64,000 nucleotides of DNA from Streptomyces sp. Root431 (GCF_001426585.1 NZ_LMEI01000008.1:118708-182707), one strand, 5' to 3'. Shown: positions 54,254 to 63,677, counted from the first letter of the stretch. Numbers and translations: made by a program. The notes: generated by a model from the letters alone, not told the origin.

Positions 54254-54266
54254 ACCGACTGTCGGT
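54254..54266. promoter_or_regulatory. 13-bp dyad upstream of the Rv2175c-like gene
   Basis: ACCGAC-T-GTCGGT, a perfect inverted repeat 22 bp before the GTG at 54288. It could be an operator, possibly autoregulatory, given that the gene encodes a DNA-binding protein. The half-sites equal those inside the ctaE palindrome but with different spacing. Confidence 0.4.
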
Positions 54267-54287
54267 GCGGGATGGCAGGCTTGTCCC

Positions 54288-54647
54288 GTGACCGAGATTG
54301 ACGTAAAGATCGATGCGCTCGTCCCCGCCTGGCTCTACGTGCCCGACATCGCGGAGGCGCTCGATGTCGACGTGGTGCGTGTGCGACAGCTGATCAAGGA
54401 CGGCCAGCTCATCGCCGTGCGCCGCGGCGAGAACAGGTCCCTGCAGGTCCCCGCCGCCTTCATCCAGGGCGACGCGATCGTCAAGGGGCTCGTCGGGCTC
54501 CTGACCGTCCTGCGGGACGAGGGCTTCACCGACGAGGAAATGCTGGAGTGGCTCTTCACTCCGGACGAGAGCCTGCCGGGCACGCCCGCGCAGGCGCTCA
54601 ACGAGAATCGCGGCACGGAGGTGAAGCGCCGCGCCCAGGCGCTCTGA
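54288..54647 (+). CDS. Rv2175c-like DNA-binding protein
   Basis: 119 aa from GTG 54288. The winged-helix-type start [42 protein letters not shown] segment (about 15-50, here named only by its ends WLYVPDI and RRGENRSL) matches the M. tuberculosis Rv2175c family, a DNA-binding substrate of the kinase PknL. The C-terminal half ([19 protein letters not shown]) is helical and conserved. In this window the PASTA kinase is 4 kb away rather than adjacent, with thiOSG and the reductase gene between. Regulation of its DNA binding by phosphorylation is inferred from the mycobacterial system. Confidence 0.9.
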   Translation: MTEIDVKIDALVPAWLYVPDIAEALDVDVVRVRQLIKDGQLIAVRRGENRSLQVPAAFIQGDAIVKGLVGLLTVLRDEGFTDEEMLEWLFTPDESLPGTPAQALNENRGTEVKRRAQAL

Positions 54648-54674
54648 CGCGCGCACCGAAGACACCACCAGCGG

Positions 54675-54717
54675 GTGTCGCGGCGACCGGCCCCCCGCGG
54701 GCCGGTCGCCGCGACAC
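54675..54717 (+). terminator. hairpin between the Rv2175c-like gene and thiE
   Basis: GTGTCGCGGCGACCGGCCC (54675-54693) and its exact complement (54699-54717) with a CCCGC loop; no U tract. A GCGACACCG repeat follows, overlapping the thiE leader. Confidence 0.75.
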
Positions 54718-54745
54718 CGGCGACACCGACGGGGGGAACCCACCC

Positions 54746-55399
54746 ATGCCCACGCCTCGTGAGCGGCTCGCCGACGCCCGGCTCTATCTGTGCACCGACG
54801 CCCGGAAGCGCCAGGGCGACCTGCCCGCCTTCCTCGACGCCGTGCTCTCCTCCGGCGTGGACATCGTGCAGCTCCGCGACAAGGGCATGGAGGCCGGAGA
54901 GGAGCTGGAGCACCTCGCCGTCTTCGCCGACGCCGCCCGCCGGCACGGCAAGCTCCTCGCGGTGAACGACCGGGCGGACGTCGCCCACGCCATCGGTTCC
55001 GATGTCCTCCACCTCGGCCAGGGCGACCTGCCCGTGCCCGCCGCCCGGGCGATCCTCGGCGAGGACGTCCTCATCGGCCGCTCCTGCCACAGCGAGTCCG
55101 AGGCGGCCGCGGCCGCCGTCGAGCCGGGCGTGGACTACTTCTGCACCGGGCCCTGCTGGCCCACCCCCACCAAGCCCGGGCGGTACGCGCCGGGGCTCGA
55201 CCTCGTGCGGTACGCGGCCGGTCTGGCGCAGAACCGCCCCTGGTTCGCCATCGGCGGCATCGACGCGACCAACCTCGACGAGGTGCTGGACGCGGGAGCC
55301 CGCCGGATCGTCGTCGTCCGCGCGATCACCGAGGCAGAGGACCCGGCGGCCGCGACCGCGGCCCTCGCCAAGCGGGTCCGGGAGCGCGCGGAAGCCTGA
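54746..55399 (+). CDS. thiE: thiamine-phosphate synthase
   Basis: 217 aa from ATG with GGGGGGAA upstream. TIM-barrel motifs: YLCTDAR (about 13-19), [15 protein letters not shown] (pyrophosphate site), [50 protein letters not shown] and [27 protein letters not shown]. It couples HMP-pyrophosphate and thiazole phosphate to thiamine phosphate. No TPP riboswitch precedes it, unlike the thiOSG operon only 2 kb away on the other strand. Confidence 0.96.
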   Translation: MPTPRERLADARLYLCTDARKRQGDLPAFLDAVLSSGVDIVQLRDKGMEAGEELEHLAVFADAARRHGKLLAVNDRADVAHAIGSDVLHLGQGDLPVPAARAILGEDVLIGRSCHSESEAAAAAVEPGVDYFCTGPCWPTPTKPGRYAPGLDLVRYAAGLAQNRPWFAIGGIDATNLDEVLDAGARRIVVVRAITEAEDPAAATAALAKRVRERAEA

Positions 55400-55540
55400 G
55401 CCGGACCCTCGGCGAGACCCCCTGAGCAGGGGGTCCCGGCGTCCGGCCGCCCTGGACGGCGTCCGCAACAATGTCCGAAAAATTGTCCACAACGCGGACG
55501 CTGTCTACGCGGGTCCTCATCGCCCGTCTAACCTGCCCGT

Positions 55541-56458
55541 ATGGCCCTAGGTACCGCTTCCGTCCGATCGGACCGCGCACGCACGGTCCGCGAGATCCTC
55601 GCCGCCGGCGGCACGTCGTACTCCTTCGAGTTCTACGCGCCGCGGACCGCGAAGGGCGAGCAGGTCCTCTGGAACGCGATGCGCCGCGTCGAGGCCGTCG
55701 GACCCAGCTTCGTCTCCGTGACCTACGGCGCCGGCGGCACCACCCGCGGCGGCACGGTCAAGGCCACCCAGAAGATCGCCTCCGACACCACGCTCACCCC
55801 CGTCGCGCACCTCACCGCGGTCGACCACTCGGTCGCCGAACTGCGCAACGTCCTCGGCCAGTACGCCGACGCCGGCATCCGCAACATGCTCGCGCTGCGC
55901 GGCGACCCGGCCGGCGACCCGCTGGGGGAGTGGATCGAGCACCCGGAGGGCGTCCTGTACGCCGCCGACCTGGTCCGGCTCATCAAGGAGTCCGGCGACT
56001 TCTGCGTCGGCGTCGCGGCCTTCCCCGAGATGCACCCCCGCTCCACCGACTGGGACACGGACATCCGGCACTTCGTGGACAAGTGCCGCGCGGGCGCCGA
56101 CTACGCGATCACCCAGATGTTCTTCGACCCGGAGAACTACCTGCGGCTGCGCGACAGCGTGGCGAAGGCGGGCTGCGAGACCCCGATCATCCCCGAGGTC
56201 ATGCCCGTCGTGAACGTGAAGACGCTCGACCGCCTGCCCCAGCTGAGCAACGCCGCGTTCCCCGCGGATGTGAAAGACCGCATCCTCGCCGTCAAGGACG
56301 ATCCCGCCGCTGTACGCTCCATCGGTATCGAGTTCGCGACGGAGTTCTGCGCGCGTCTGCTCTCCGAGGGTGTCCCCGGACTGCACTTCATCACGCTGAA
56401 CAGCTCCACCGCGACGCTCGAGATCTACGAGAATCTCGGACTGCACCAGCAGTCGTGA
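55541..56458 (+). CDS. metF: methylenetetrahydrofolate reductase
   Basis: 305 aa from ATG 55541. MTHFR fold: [16 protein letters not shown] (catalytic Glu about 30), [63 protein letters not shown] and [12 protein letters not shown]. It makes 5-methyl-THF for methionine synthesis. TAACCT (55529-55534) ends 6 nt before the ATG, suggesting a leaderless transcript. The upstream 55480-55520 has the AT-rich repeat TGTCCGAAAAATTGTCC, a possible regulatory site. The M. tuberculosis homologue by position is Rv2172c. Confidence 0.95.
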   Translation: MALGTASVRSDRARTVREILAAGGTSYSFEFYAPRTAKGEQVLWNAMRRVEAVGPSFVSVTYGAGGTTRGGTVKATQKIASDTTLTPVAHLTAVDHSVAELRNVLGQYADAGIRNMLALRGDPAGDPLGEWIEHPEGVLYAADLVRLIKESGDFCVGVAAFPEMHPRSTDWDTDIRHFVDKCRAGADYAITQMFFDPENYLRLRDSVAKAGCETPIIPEVMPVVNVKTLDRLPQLSNAAFPADVKDRILAVKDDPAAVRSIGIEFATEFCARLLSEGVPGLHFITLNSSTATLEIYENLGLHQQS

Positions 56459-56512
56459 CCGGTCGTACCCGCCCCGACCCGCGGCGGTGACCGTGGAGAG
56501 GGGCGGCGGGGC

Positions 56513-57448
56513 ATGGGGTGGACGGTCCTCTATATCGCATTCGGCGTGGTGGCGTTGTGGCTGCTGGGGGAGGTGCTCCTCCAGTACAAGGCGCGGCTGC
56601 GCTGGCGGCTGCTCGCCTTCACCGGCTTCCTCGGCGTGGTCCTGGGCGTTCTGCTGCCCTCGGTGGTGGTCATCATCGCGGGCGCGGTCGCCTTCGCCGT
56701 CGGCCAGACCTATGTGACGCTCTCCTTCCGCCGCGGCTTCTCCACCGGCTGGGCGATCGGCGGGAACCCGGGCGCGAGCCGCCGCCGCAAGGCCGGCAGC
56801 CAGGGCCAGGCAGGGCCCACGCTCGAGGTCACCGACGTCTCGTACGACACCGCCGACGCCTATGACGCGGCGGACGGCCACGGCTACGGTCACGGCCACG
56901 ACGACTCCGCCGCCGTCCCCGCCGCCGAGACGACCGCGGTCTACGAGCCCCAGCCGCTGCCCGACGACACCGGCCAGTACGGGGTCTACGACGCCGGCCG
57001 GCAGAGCGAGGGACAGCAGGGCAACGACCACCAGGAGACCGGCTACCACGGCACCGGCCACCAGGACGGCGGTCACCACGACGGCGGTCAGGGCGCGGGA
57101 TACGGCACGGGGTACGGCACGGGGTACGAGCCGCAGCAGCCCGCCTACGACCCGTACGCCCCGGCGTACGAGCAGCAGCAGCCGGCCTACGACTACGGCG
57201 CTCCCGCCGGGCAGCAGCAGTACGCCGCCTACTCCGACCCGTACATCGGCCCCGGCACCGACGGCCAGCAGTACACCTCGTACTACGGCGACCCCTACGC
57301 CCCCTCGTACACCTACGACACCCCGCCCGGCGGCGTCTGGGTCCCGCAGCAGCGCGACACCGAACAGCCCCCGCAGCAGGCGCCGCAGCCGCAGGGCCAC
57401 TACGGCTACGAGCAGCACCCGGACGAGCAGCAGCAGTACCGCTACTGA
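56513..57448 (+). CDS. membrane protein with long Tyr/Gln/Gly-rich disordered tail
   Basis: 311 aa. Two hydrophobic helices (about 1-22 and 34-64) and a short basic loop (RRRKAGSQGQ) are followed from about residue 105 by a low-complexity tail. The tail has Asp/Gly/His clusters (DGHGYGHGHDD) and then Tyr/Gln/Pro/Gly repeats such as GYGTGYGTGY, AYDPYAPAYEQQQPAYDYGA and QQQYRY at the end. The tail has the composition of prion-like or condensate-forming segments. No family of known function is recognised. It is 54 bp after metF and co-directional. Confidence 0.85.
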   Translation: MGWTVLYIAFGVVALWLLGEVLLQYKARLRWRLLAFTGFLGVVLGVLLPSVVVIIAGAVAFAVGQTYVTLSFRRGFSTGWAIGGNPGASRRRKAGSQGQAGPTLEVTDVSYDTADAYDAADGHGYGHGHDDSAAVPAAETTAVYEPQPLPDDTGQYGVYDAGRQSEGQQGNDHQETGYHGTGHQDGGHHDGGQGAGYGTGYGTGYEPQQPAYDPYAPAYEQQQPAYDYGAPAGQQQYAAYSDPYIGPGTDGQQYTSYYGDPYAPSYTYDTPPGGVWVPQQRDTEQPPQQAPQPQGHYGYEQHPDEQQQYRY

Positions 57449-57481
57449 GCACCCGAGGGTGCGGGCGGCCCCGCCGGTCCG

Positions 57482-58924
57482 CTACTGCGAGCCGCGGAAG
57501 TCCGCGCCCTCCACGATCAGGCCCGCCACCAGCGCGCCCGACATGCCCGCGTGGGCGAGCCCGCCGCCCGGGTGGGACCAGCCGCCCGCGAACCAGAGCC
57601 CCGGCAGCGGGGAGCGGTTGGCGGCCGGAAGCAGCAGGCCGCGCGCGCCGGCGAGCGCGGGCCCCGGCACCTCGGCCGACCCCGTGTCCCGTCGTACGTC
57701 CTCCGGCGTGCGGACGTGCCGCCACAGCAGCCGCTCCCGCAGCCCCGGCACCGCCTCCGCGGCCGCCTCGACCATCCGGTCGGCGAAGGCCTCCCAGTCC
57801 TGCCCTGCCCCCTCCGGGGACGTGCGGACTGTCGCCGTGACCGTCACCGACTCGTGCTCCGCGTCGGGCCGCAGCGCCGGGTCGTCCGGCCGCAGCACCG
57901 TCACGGTCGGCCGCTCGCCGGCCGCGTGCACGAGCGTGCGGTGGACCGCCGCCGACTCCCGGGGCCCGCGCAGGGCCAGACAGACCGTCACCCGGCTCGT
58001 CCGGGTCGTCTGGTAGTGCGGCCGGTCGTCGCCGTCGCCCCACTCCACGACGTGCTCGTCGTAGAGCGCGGGCACCGGGGCGCCGGAGACCACGTGGTCC
58101 GCCTCGACCGTCTCGCCCCCGGCCAGCCGGACGCCGACCGCCCGGCCGTCCTTCTCCAGGACGTCCTCGACCGCCGTGTCGAAGACGAACTCCACGCGCC
58201 GCTTCCGGCACCGCTCGTGGACCGCGTCGGCGAGCGCCCGCAGGCCCCCGCCCACGTACCAACTCCCGAAGGTCTGCTCCATGTACGGCAGGACGGCGGC
58301 CGCGGCCGGGGCGGTCGCCGGGTCGAAGCCGTACGACCAGGCGTACGCGTCGAGGAGGGCGGCGAGCCGGGGATCGGCCAGCTCCCGCGCCCCGACCTGG
58401 GCGAGCGTCGTCGTCGGGCGCCGGAGCAGGCCGGCCTTGAGCGCCGGGTACGGCTCCCGGGCCAGCGGCGCCGGGTCGGCGGGCTGCGGCTCCTCCAGGA
58501 GCGGGCGCCGGGTCCGGTCCCAGGCCTCGCGGGCCCGCACCAGGAAGTCGCCCCAGCGCGCGCCCGCGCCCGCGCCGAGCGCCGCGTCCAGGGCGGAGAC
58601 CGTGCCGGCCCGGGAGGCGTTCGGCAGGTCGACGCGCGTGCCGTCGGCGAAGACGTGACGGCTCGCCGGATCGACCTGGCTCAGCGCGACGCACTCCTCC
58701 AGGGGCTCCTTGCCCGTCTTCACGAACAGGTCCCGGTAGACGGCGGGCAGATGCAGCAGCCCCGGGCCGGTGTCGAAGGCGAAGCCCTCGCGCGCGAAGC
58801 GGCCGACCGCCCCGCCGTAGGTCGCCGTCCGCTCGTACACCGTCACCCGGTGGCCCGCCACGGCCAGTCGGGCCGCCGCCGCCATGGCGCCGAGTCCCGC
58901 GCCGATCACCACAATCCGTGCCAT
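57482..58924 (-). CDS. phytoene desaturase-like FAD oxidoreductase
   Basis: 480 aa from ATG 58924. FAD loop RIVVIGAGLGAMAAAARLAVAG (named by its ends RIVVIGAG and RLAVAG, about 3-24), then YERTATYGGAVGRF and FDTGPGLLHLP, as in CrtI-type enzymes. The middle substrate domain contains FGSWYVGGGLRALAD, and the C-terminal flavin signature is LPGLWFAGGWSHPGGGLAHAGMSG (around 445-465). It is likely a carotenoid or polyketide oxidase, but no carotenoid genes are adjacent. It is convergent with the tail-rich membrane protein gene and 33 bp downstream of the DUF4126 gene. Confidence 0.88.
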   Translation of the reverse strand: MARIVVIGAGLGAMAAAARLAVAGHRVTVYERTATYGGAVGRFAREGFAFDTGPGLLHLPAVYRDLFVKTGKEPLEECVALSQVDPASRHVFADGTRVDLPNASRAGTVSALDAALGAGAGARWGDFLVRAREAWDRTRRPLLEEPQPADPAPLAREPYPALKAGLLRRPTTTLAQVGARELADPRLAALLDAYAWSYGFDPATAPAAAAVLPYMEQTFGSWYVGGGLRALADAVHERCRKRRVEFVFDTAVEDVLEKDGRAVGVRLAGGETVEADHVVSGAPVPALYDEHVVEWGDGDDRPHYQTTRTSRVTVCLALRGPRESAAVHRTLVHAAGERPTVTVLRPDDPALRPDAEHESVTVTATVRTSPEGAGQDWEAFADRMVEAAAEAVPGLRERLLWRHVRTPEDVRRDTGSAEVPGPALAGARGLLLPAANRSPLPGLWFAGGWSHPGGGLAHAGMSGALVAGLIVEGADFRGSQ

Positions 58925-58957
58925 GCCAGCGACCTTATCCGGCAGGTCGGACACCGC

Positions 58958-59602
58958 TCAGAAGTGGTCGGACTCGTCCGGTGGCGGCTGGTACCTGGCC
59001 CGTCTCTCCGCGGTCGCGAGGTGGATCTCCTCGCGCCGCTGGGACCTGCGGCGCAGGAAGCGGCGGATCCGCTGGGCGAGGAAGAACAGTATGGCCAGGC
59101 CGAGGGCGAGCAGTACGGCCGCGATGATCGACGCCGCCACGGGGTTGAAGATCGCGAAGGTGACGATCCCGGCCACCCCGAGGTCCTCCGCCAGGCTCAG
59201 CGCGACGTTCGAGAACGGCTCCGGCGTGGTGTTGACCGCCATCCTCGTACCGGCCTTGACGAAGTGGCTCAGCAGGGCCGTCGTGCCGCCGACCGCGCCC
59301 GCCGCGAGCTCCGGCAGCGAGCCGTTCTGGCCGGCGAGGAGGGCGGCGACCACGGCCCCCGCGATCGGCCGGATCACGGTGTGGACGGAGTCCCAGGCCG
59401 AGTCGACGTACGGAATCTTGTCCGCCACCGCCTCGCACAGGAACAGCACGCCCGCGACGACGAGGACATCGGTGCGCTGCAAGGACTCGGGCACCTCGTC
59501 GGTCAGCCCGGCCGCGCCGAAGATGCCGAACAGCAGGACCACCGCGTACGCGTTGATCCCGCTCGCCCAGCCGCTGGTGAACACCAGGGGAAGTACCGAC
59601 AC
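58958..59602 (-). CDS. DUF4126 membrane protein
   Basis: 214 aa from GTG 59602. Five to six hydrophobic segments are present. Sequence landmarks are FTSGWASGINAYAVVLLFG at the N-terminus, DKIPYVDSAWDSVHTVIRPIAGA, GGTTALLSHFVKAGTR and a basic C-terminal tail (RRFLRRRSQRREE). These fit DUF4126, a membrane family of unknown function. It is upstream of the FAD-oxidoreductase gene on the same strand and probably in the same transcript. Confidence 0.85.
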   Translation of the reverse strand: MSVLPLVFTSGWASGINAYAVVLLFGIFGAAGLTDEVPESLQRTDVLVVAGVLFLCEAVADKIPYVDSAWDSVHTVIRPIAGAVVAALLAGQNGSLPELAAGAVGGTTALLSHFVKAGTRMAVNTTPEPFSNVALSLAEDLGVAGIVTFAIFNPVAASIIAAVLLALGLAILFFLAQRIRRFLRRRSQRREEIHLATAERRARYQPPPDESDHF

Positions 59603-59822
59603 GCCCGCGATCGTAACCGGACTGAGTATCCGTACCTAGAGGCCGAGATGAGTAGGTGTGCGGATGGGCCGAGGCCCGCCGGGACGACAGAGTGGTGACC
59701 ACGGAAGGGGCGCGGCTCCGGCACCGCCGGCACGGGGCTGCGGAACGGGGCCGCGCGCCTGCCGACTCCGGGGTACGGGGGATGTGCCACGGGGGTGCAC
59801 GGGGGTGCACGCGAAGAAGGAA

Positions 59823-59867
59823 GCCGGTGCGGCGAGGCTCGGGGGGATCGAGCCTCGCCGCACCGGC
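59823..59867 (-). terminator. terminator after the TetR gene
   Basis: A perfect 19-bp stem (GCCGGTGCGGCGAGGCTCG at 59823-59841, complement at 59849-59867) with flanking pairing GCGAAGA/TCTTCGC. On the minus strand it is followed by TTCCTTCTTC. It closes the ATPase/YhgE/TetR operon. Confidence 0.85.
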
Positions 59868-59958
59868 CTCTTCGCGTGGTGGGGAGGGTGGTTCGGGCGT
59901 GTCGCGGGCCGGTGCCGACCGGGCCTGGCAGGCGGCCTTCCGGAACCGGGCCCGCCAG

Positions 59959-59998
59959 GGCCTGTTCGGGCCTGCCGAGGCCTGTTCGGACCTACCGG
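59959..59998. repeat. 20-bp direct repeat overlapping the TetR gene end
   Basis: Two adjacent units (59959-59978 and 59979-59998) share GGCCTGTTCGG and differ at three later positions. The second unit runs into the last codons and stop of the TetR gene. The rest of 59603-59991 holds the terminator above, a short GGGGGTGCAC direct repeat at 59791-59810, and no gene I can support. Confidence 0.75.
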
Positions 59999-60600
59999 CC
60001 GCCGACCCGGCCGTGCAGCAGGCGCGAGAGCGCCGCGTGCACGTCGTCGAGCGAACGCTCGCTCTGGAAGGCCTGCCAGTCGAGCGCCGCCACGAGCACC
60101 ATGCCGACCAGCGCCGCCGCCGTGAGCTGGACGTCGATGTCCTCGCTCAGCTCGCCGCCCGCGACGGCCTCCCGCAGGACCCCCTCGACCACCGCGACGG
60201 CCTCCTGACGGACCACCAGGAGCGTCGAGTTCCACGCCCGGTTGGTGCGCCAGAGCTCGGCCACGTACAGCTGGGTGAAGGCCGGGTAGCGGTCGATGAA
60301 GACGAGCCCCGCCCGGATCATCGCGTCCAGCGCGTCGACCCGGCTCCCGCCGCGGGCGTCGGTCTCCTCCGCCGCCGTCCGCAGCGAGGCGGTGAGCAGC
60401 GAGACCCCGTGCCGCAGCAGCTCCTCGAAGAGCTCGGTCTTGCTCTTGAAGTTGTAGTAGACCGTGCCCTTGGCCACGCCGGCCCGCTCGGCGATCTCGT
60501 CCACCGTCGTCGCGGAGAAGCCCTGCTCCGCGATGAGGGTGACGGCCGCCTCGTAGAGCTTCGCGCGCGTGGCCTGGCGTCGGGTGCTGCTGCTGTCCAT
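59992..60600 (-). CDS. TetR-family repressor of the YhgE/Pip operon
   Basis: 202 aa from ATG 60600. N-terminal TetR HTH: AAVTLIAEQGFSATTVDEIAERAGVAKGTVYYNFKSKTELFEELL-like segment (about 18-60, recognition part AGVAKGTVYYNF). The C-terminal ligand domain is all-helical. It is the third gene of a leftward transcript after the ATPase and YhgE genes. The palindrome ACTGACTGGTCAGT upstream of the first gene is the probable operator, giving autoregulation. The ligand is unknown. Confidence 0.92.
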   Translation of the reverse strand: MDSSSTRRQATRAKLYEAAVTLIAEQGFSATTVDEIAERAGVAKGTVYYNFKSKTELFEELLRHGVSLLTASLRTAAEETDARGGSRVDALDAMIRAGLVFIDRYPAFTQLYVAELWRTNRAWNSTLLVVRQEAVAVVEGVLREAVAGGELSEDIDVQLTAAALVGMVLVAALDWQAFQSERSLDDVHAALSRLLHGRVGGR

Positions 60601-60643
60601 GGGGTCGATTCTCACAGGTGTCGCGGGTGTCACCGGCCCTGTC

Positions 60644-62731
60644 TCACAGGGTCAGCTCGGGGTGGAGCCGGTCGAGCGTCCAGACCTGACGCTTGCGGGC
60701 GGAGACGGCGGTCAGGGCCAGGGCGCCCAGGGTGAACGCGGTCAGCACCACGCAGGCCTGCCACACCGGTTCGATCCCGCCGCCCGTGATCAGCCGGCGG
60801 AGCGCCTCGACCACGTACGTCATGGGCAGGAACGGGTGGATCGCGTTGAAGAAGCCCGGGCTGGTCTGGACGGGGTACGTGCCGCCCGCCGAGGTCAGCT
60901 GGAGCATCAGCACCGCGAGCACGAGGATCCGGCCGGCCGCGCCGAAGCGGGCGTTGAGCCACTGGATGATCGCGGCGAAGCAGCAGGTGACCAGGGCGAG
61001 GAAGCCGACCGTGCCGGCGGCCCTCGTCATCTGGAGGCCGAGGCCCCAGTGCAGGACCGACATGAGGGCCCCGACCTGGAGGATGCCGATCGCCGCCACC
61101 GGGAGCCAGCCCGCGAGGGCGATCCGCCAGGCGGAGCCACCGGCGGCGAGGGCGCGGCGGTTCAGCGGCTGGATGATCATGTACGCGACCATGGCGCCGA
61201 CCCAGAGCGAGAGCGGGATGAAGTACGGGGCGAAGCCGGTGCCGTAGTTCGGCGCCTTGTGCAGCGACTGCGAGGCCAGCTGCACCGGGTCGGCCATGAC
61301 CTCCGTACGCCGGTCGCGGTCCTGCTCGTCGTAGTCGGGGATCTGCTTGACCCCGTCGTGCAGCCCGACGGCCAGCGCGCCGGAGCCGTCGGCCAGCTTG
61401 AACAGACCGCCGTCGAGCTCGCCCGCGCCCTTCTTGAGCTTGCCGACGCCGGTGTCGAGGTCGGCCGACCCGGTCTTGGCGCTGCTGATGCCGGTGTGCA
61501 GCCGGTCCGCGCCCTCGGCGACCTTCCTGGCGCCCGCGTTGAGGTCGTTGATCTTCTTGATGGCGCCCTCGACGTCCTCGTCGAGGTGCGGGGCGCGGAC
61601 GGCCAGCTCGTCGGCCTGCGTCTTGAGCTTGGCGAGCCGCGCGTCCAGGGCCTTGAGGTCGCCGGTGCTGTCCTTGGTCAGGACGTGCACGTCGTCGGCG
61701 ATGGTGGCCACGTCGTCGGCGGATTCCGTGGCCTTCTTGAGGACCCCGCACACCCGGGCGTCGGGCTCCGGGTTCTTCTCGCACTCCTCGCGGTGGAGGG
61801 CGGCGAGGCCGTCGTCGGCCGCGTGCGCGCCGGCGCGGACCACGGGGGCGCGCTTGACGAGGTCGTCGAGGTTGTTGCGGACGGCCACGATGGAGTCCGA
61901 GGCGAGCTTGGCGCTGTCGCGGATCGACGTGCCGTTGTTCGCCAGGTACGGGCGGACCTTGTCGGCGGTGCCGTTCACCTTGTCGGCGAGCTCCTGCGTG
62001 CCCTTCGCGACCTTGCGGGAGCCGCTCTCCAGGTCACGGGCGCCCTTGTCGAGCTTCTTCAGGCCGGCGGCCAGGTCGCCGCTGCCCTGCTTGGCGTCCT
62101 TGAGGCCGTTGGCCAGGTCCTTGGAGCCCTTCTTCGCCTTGTCCACACCGTCCTTGAGGTCGTCCGCGCCCTTGGCGGCCTTCGCGGTCGCCTCGTGGAT
62201 GTCGGAGAAGGAGATGAAGATCTTGTCGAGGAAGGTGCGCGAGGACTTCGTTGAGGCCGCCGTGCGGACCTCGGAGAAGACCGTGCGGGAGATCTGGCCG
62301 ACGATGTAGTTGTTGGCGTCGTTCGTCCGGACCCGGAGCGCACCGGTCTCGGGGGCGTCCCCGGAGCTGGAGGCGATCCGCGAGCTGAAGTCGCCGGGCA
62401 TGGTCAGGGACAGGTAGTACGTCCCGTCCTCGACGCCCTTGCGGGCCTCGGCGTCGCTCACCCGGTGCCACGCGAAGGTGTTGCTCTCCAGGAGCCCCTC
62501 GGTGATGTCGTCACCGGCGTTGATCTGCTTGCCGTCGGCGGTGGCGCCCCGGTCCTCGTTGACGAGGGCGACGGGGATCTTGTCGAGCCGGCTGTACGGG
62601 TCCCAGAACGAGTACAGGTACAGCGCGCCGTAGAGCAGCGGCAGCAGCAGGATCGCGACGAGCGCGGCGCGCGGCAGCTTCCCCCTGCCGAAGCGCTTCA
62701 GCTCAAGCGCGGCCAGTTTCGGCGAGCGCAT
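60644..62731 (-). CDS. YhgE/Pip-domain membrane protein
   Basis: 695 aa from ATG 62731. One N-terminal helix (about 22-42, ALVAILLLPLLYGALYLYSF) starts the YhgE/Pip signature. A large extracytoplasmic region (about 43-500) carries long heptad-like coiled coils (repeats such as GSKDLANGLKDAKQGSGDLAAGL). Then come five to six C-terminal helices (about 510-685, ABC-2-like). YhgE/Pip proteins include phage receptors and ABC-2-type transporters. The gene overlaps the ATPase gene by 29 nt and is followed by tetR, so it probably forms an exporter with the ATPase. Substrate unknown. Confidence 0.92.
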   Translation of the reverse strand: MRSPKLAALELKRFGRGKLPRAALVAILLLPLLYGALYLYSFWDPYSRLDKIPVALVNEDRGATADGKQINAGDDITEGLLESNTFAWHRVSDAEARKGVEDGTYYLSLTMPGDFSSRIASSSGDAPETGALRVRTNDANNYIVGQISRTVFSEVRTAASTKSSRTFLDKIFISFSDIHEATAKAAKGADDLKDGVDKAKKGSKDLANGLKDAKQGSGDLAAGLKKLDKGARDLESGSRKVAKGTQELADKVNGTADKVRPYLANNGTSIRDSAKLASDSIVAVRNNLDDLVKRAPVVRAGAHAADDGLAALHREECEKNPEPDARVCGVLKKATESADDVATIADDVHVLTKDSTGDLKALDARLAKLKTQADELAVRAPHLDEDVEGAIKKINDLNAGARKVAEGADRLHTGISSAKTGSADLDTGVGKLKKGAGELDGGLFKLADGSGALAVGLHDGVKQIPDYDEQDRDRRTEVMADPVQLASQSLHKAPNYGTGFAPYFIPLSLWVGAMVAYMIIQPLNRRALAAGGSAWRIALAGWLPVAAIGILQVGALMSVLHWGLGLQMTRAAGTVGFLALVTCCFAAIIQWLNARFGAAGRILVLAVLMLQLTSAGGTYPVQTSPGFFNAIHPFLPMTYVVEALRRLITGGGIEPVWQACVVLTAFTLGALALTAVSARKRQVWTLDRLHPELTL

Positions 62732-63635
62732 CGGCCGCCCCCTCCTCGGTGTCGTCCTGGGTTGCGTCTTCGGTGGTGGTGGCTGTGGTGGCTGTGGTGC
62801 TTTCGGCGGCGGGCTTCGTCGCTTCGGGCTCCGGCTGCTCGGGATCGTGCTCCGGCTTTACGGCCTGCTCCGGCTCCACGGCCTCGTCCTGCTCCGCCGG
62901 CTCGTCCTGCTCCGCCGTCGCCTCGTCGGTGACCGTCGTGATCCGCCGGGCGTCCGCCGGGGCCTCGGCACAGACGGCGAGGACGGTCGTCCCGGCCGCG
63001 GCCACCGAGCGCAGCAGCGCCCAGACCTCGGCACGGTCGGCGTCCGAGAGCTTCAGGTCCGTGTCGTCGAGGCCGAGCAGCCGGGGCCGGCCGATCAGGG
63101 CCAGGGCGATGGAGAGCCGCAGCGCTTCGAGCCGCTCCAGATCCCGTACGGAGGTCCGCTCGCCCTTCGGCAGGGCGGCGAGGTCGAGACCGGCGGCCGC
63201 GACGGCCTCGTCGATCCGGGCCCTGGCCTCGGCCGCCCGCTCGGCGGGGCGCCGCAGGAACGCCCGGAAGGAACCGTCGAAGCGGCGCTGGAGCAGGGCC
63301 CGCTCGCGCAGGTGCTCGGCGACCGTGAAGGCGGGGTCCAGCTCGCTCACGCCGGGCACCTGGCCGAGCGCGCTGAACCGGCGCACCGCGCCCAGCTTGC
63401 GGGGGAGTCCCACCCCGCCGACCTCGGCGTGTCCCTCCGTGGCCTTCATGCGGCCCGTGAGGGCGAGCAGGAGGCACGTACGGCCGGAGCCGGACGGACC
63501 CTCGATCGCCACCAGTGCGCCCGGCTCAGCCCGGAAGGAGACCTTCCGGAAGGCCCAGCCGCGCGGCCCCTTCAATCCGAAGCCGTCCGCGACGACGGCG
63601 GCGCCGTGCGGCTGCTCCGCTGCCTCCGCTCCCAT
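62703..63635 (-). CDS. degenerate ABC transporter ATPase with acidic tail
   Basis: 310 aa from ATG 63635 with a GGGGG stretch upstream. The ABC fold is recognisable (FRKVSFRAEPGALVAIEGP), but the Walker A is GPSGSGRT (46-53) with Arg for the invariant Lys. The LSGGQ signature is not seen before Walker B. Walker B ends LLGLDDTD (D190, D191) with Asp where the catalytic Glu is usual, and the H-loop region lacks a histidine (VLAVCAEAP). The C-terminal approximately 75 residues are Glu/Asp/Pro/Ala/Thr-rich and disordered. It is first in the operon with YhgE/Pip and tetR. ATP may bind but hydrolysis is doubtful. Confidence 0.88.
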   Translation of the reverse strand: MGAEAAEQPHGAAVVADGFGLKGPRGWAFRKVSFRAEPGALVAIEGPSGSGRTCLLLALTGRMKATEGHAEVGGVGLPRKLGAVRRFSALGQVPGVSELDPAFTVAEHLRERALLQRRFDGSFRAFLRRPAERAAEARARIDEAVAAAGLDLAALPKGERTSVRDLERLEALRLSIALALIGRPRLLGLDDTDLKLSDADRAEVWALLRSVAAAGTTVLAVCAEAPADARRITTVTDEATAEQDEPAEQDEAVEPEQAVKPEHDPEQPEPEATKPAAESTTATTATTTEDATQDDTEEGAADALAETGRA

Positions 63636-63663
63636 GGGCCCACCCCCACTTCCCCATTTTTGA

Positions 63664-63677
63664 ACTGACTGGTCAGT
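63664..63677. promoter_or_regulatory. TetR operator palindrome
   Basis: ACTGACTGGTCAGT is a perfect 14-bp palindrome, 29 bp upstream of the ATPase start, of the TGAC-N2-GTCA type bound by many TetR repressors. AT-rich sequence (TTTTTG and GCAAAAGTTAC) flanks it, as expected for a promoter. The likely protein is the TetR encoded by the last gene of the operon. Confidence 0.8.
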
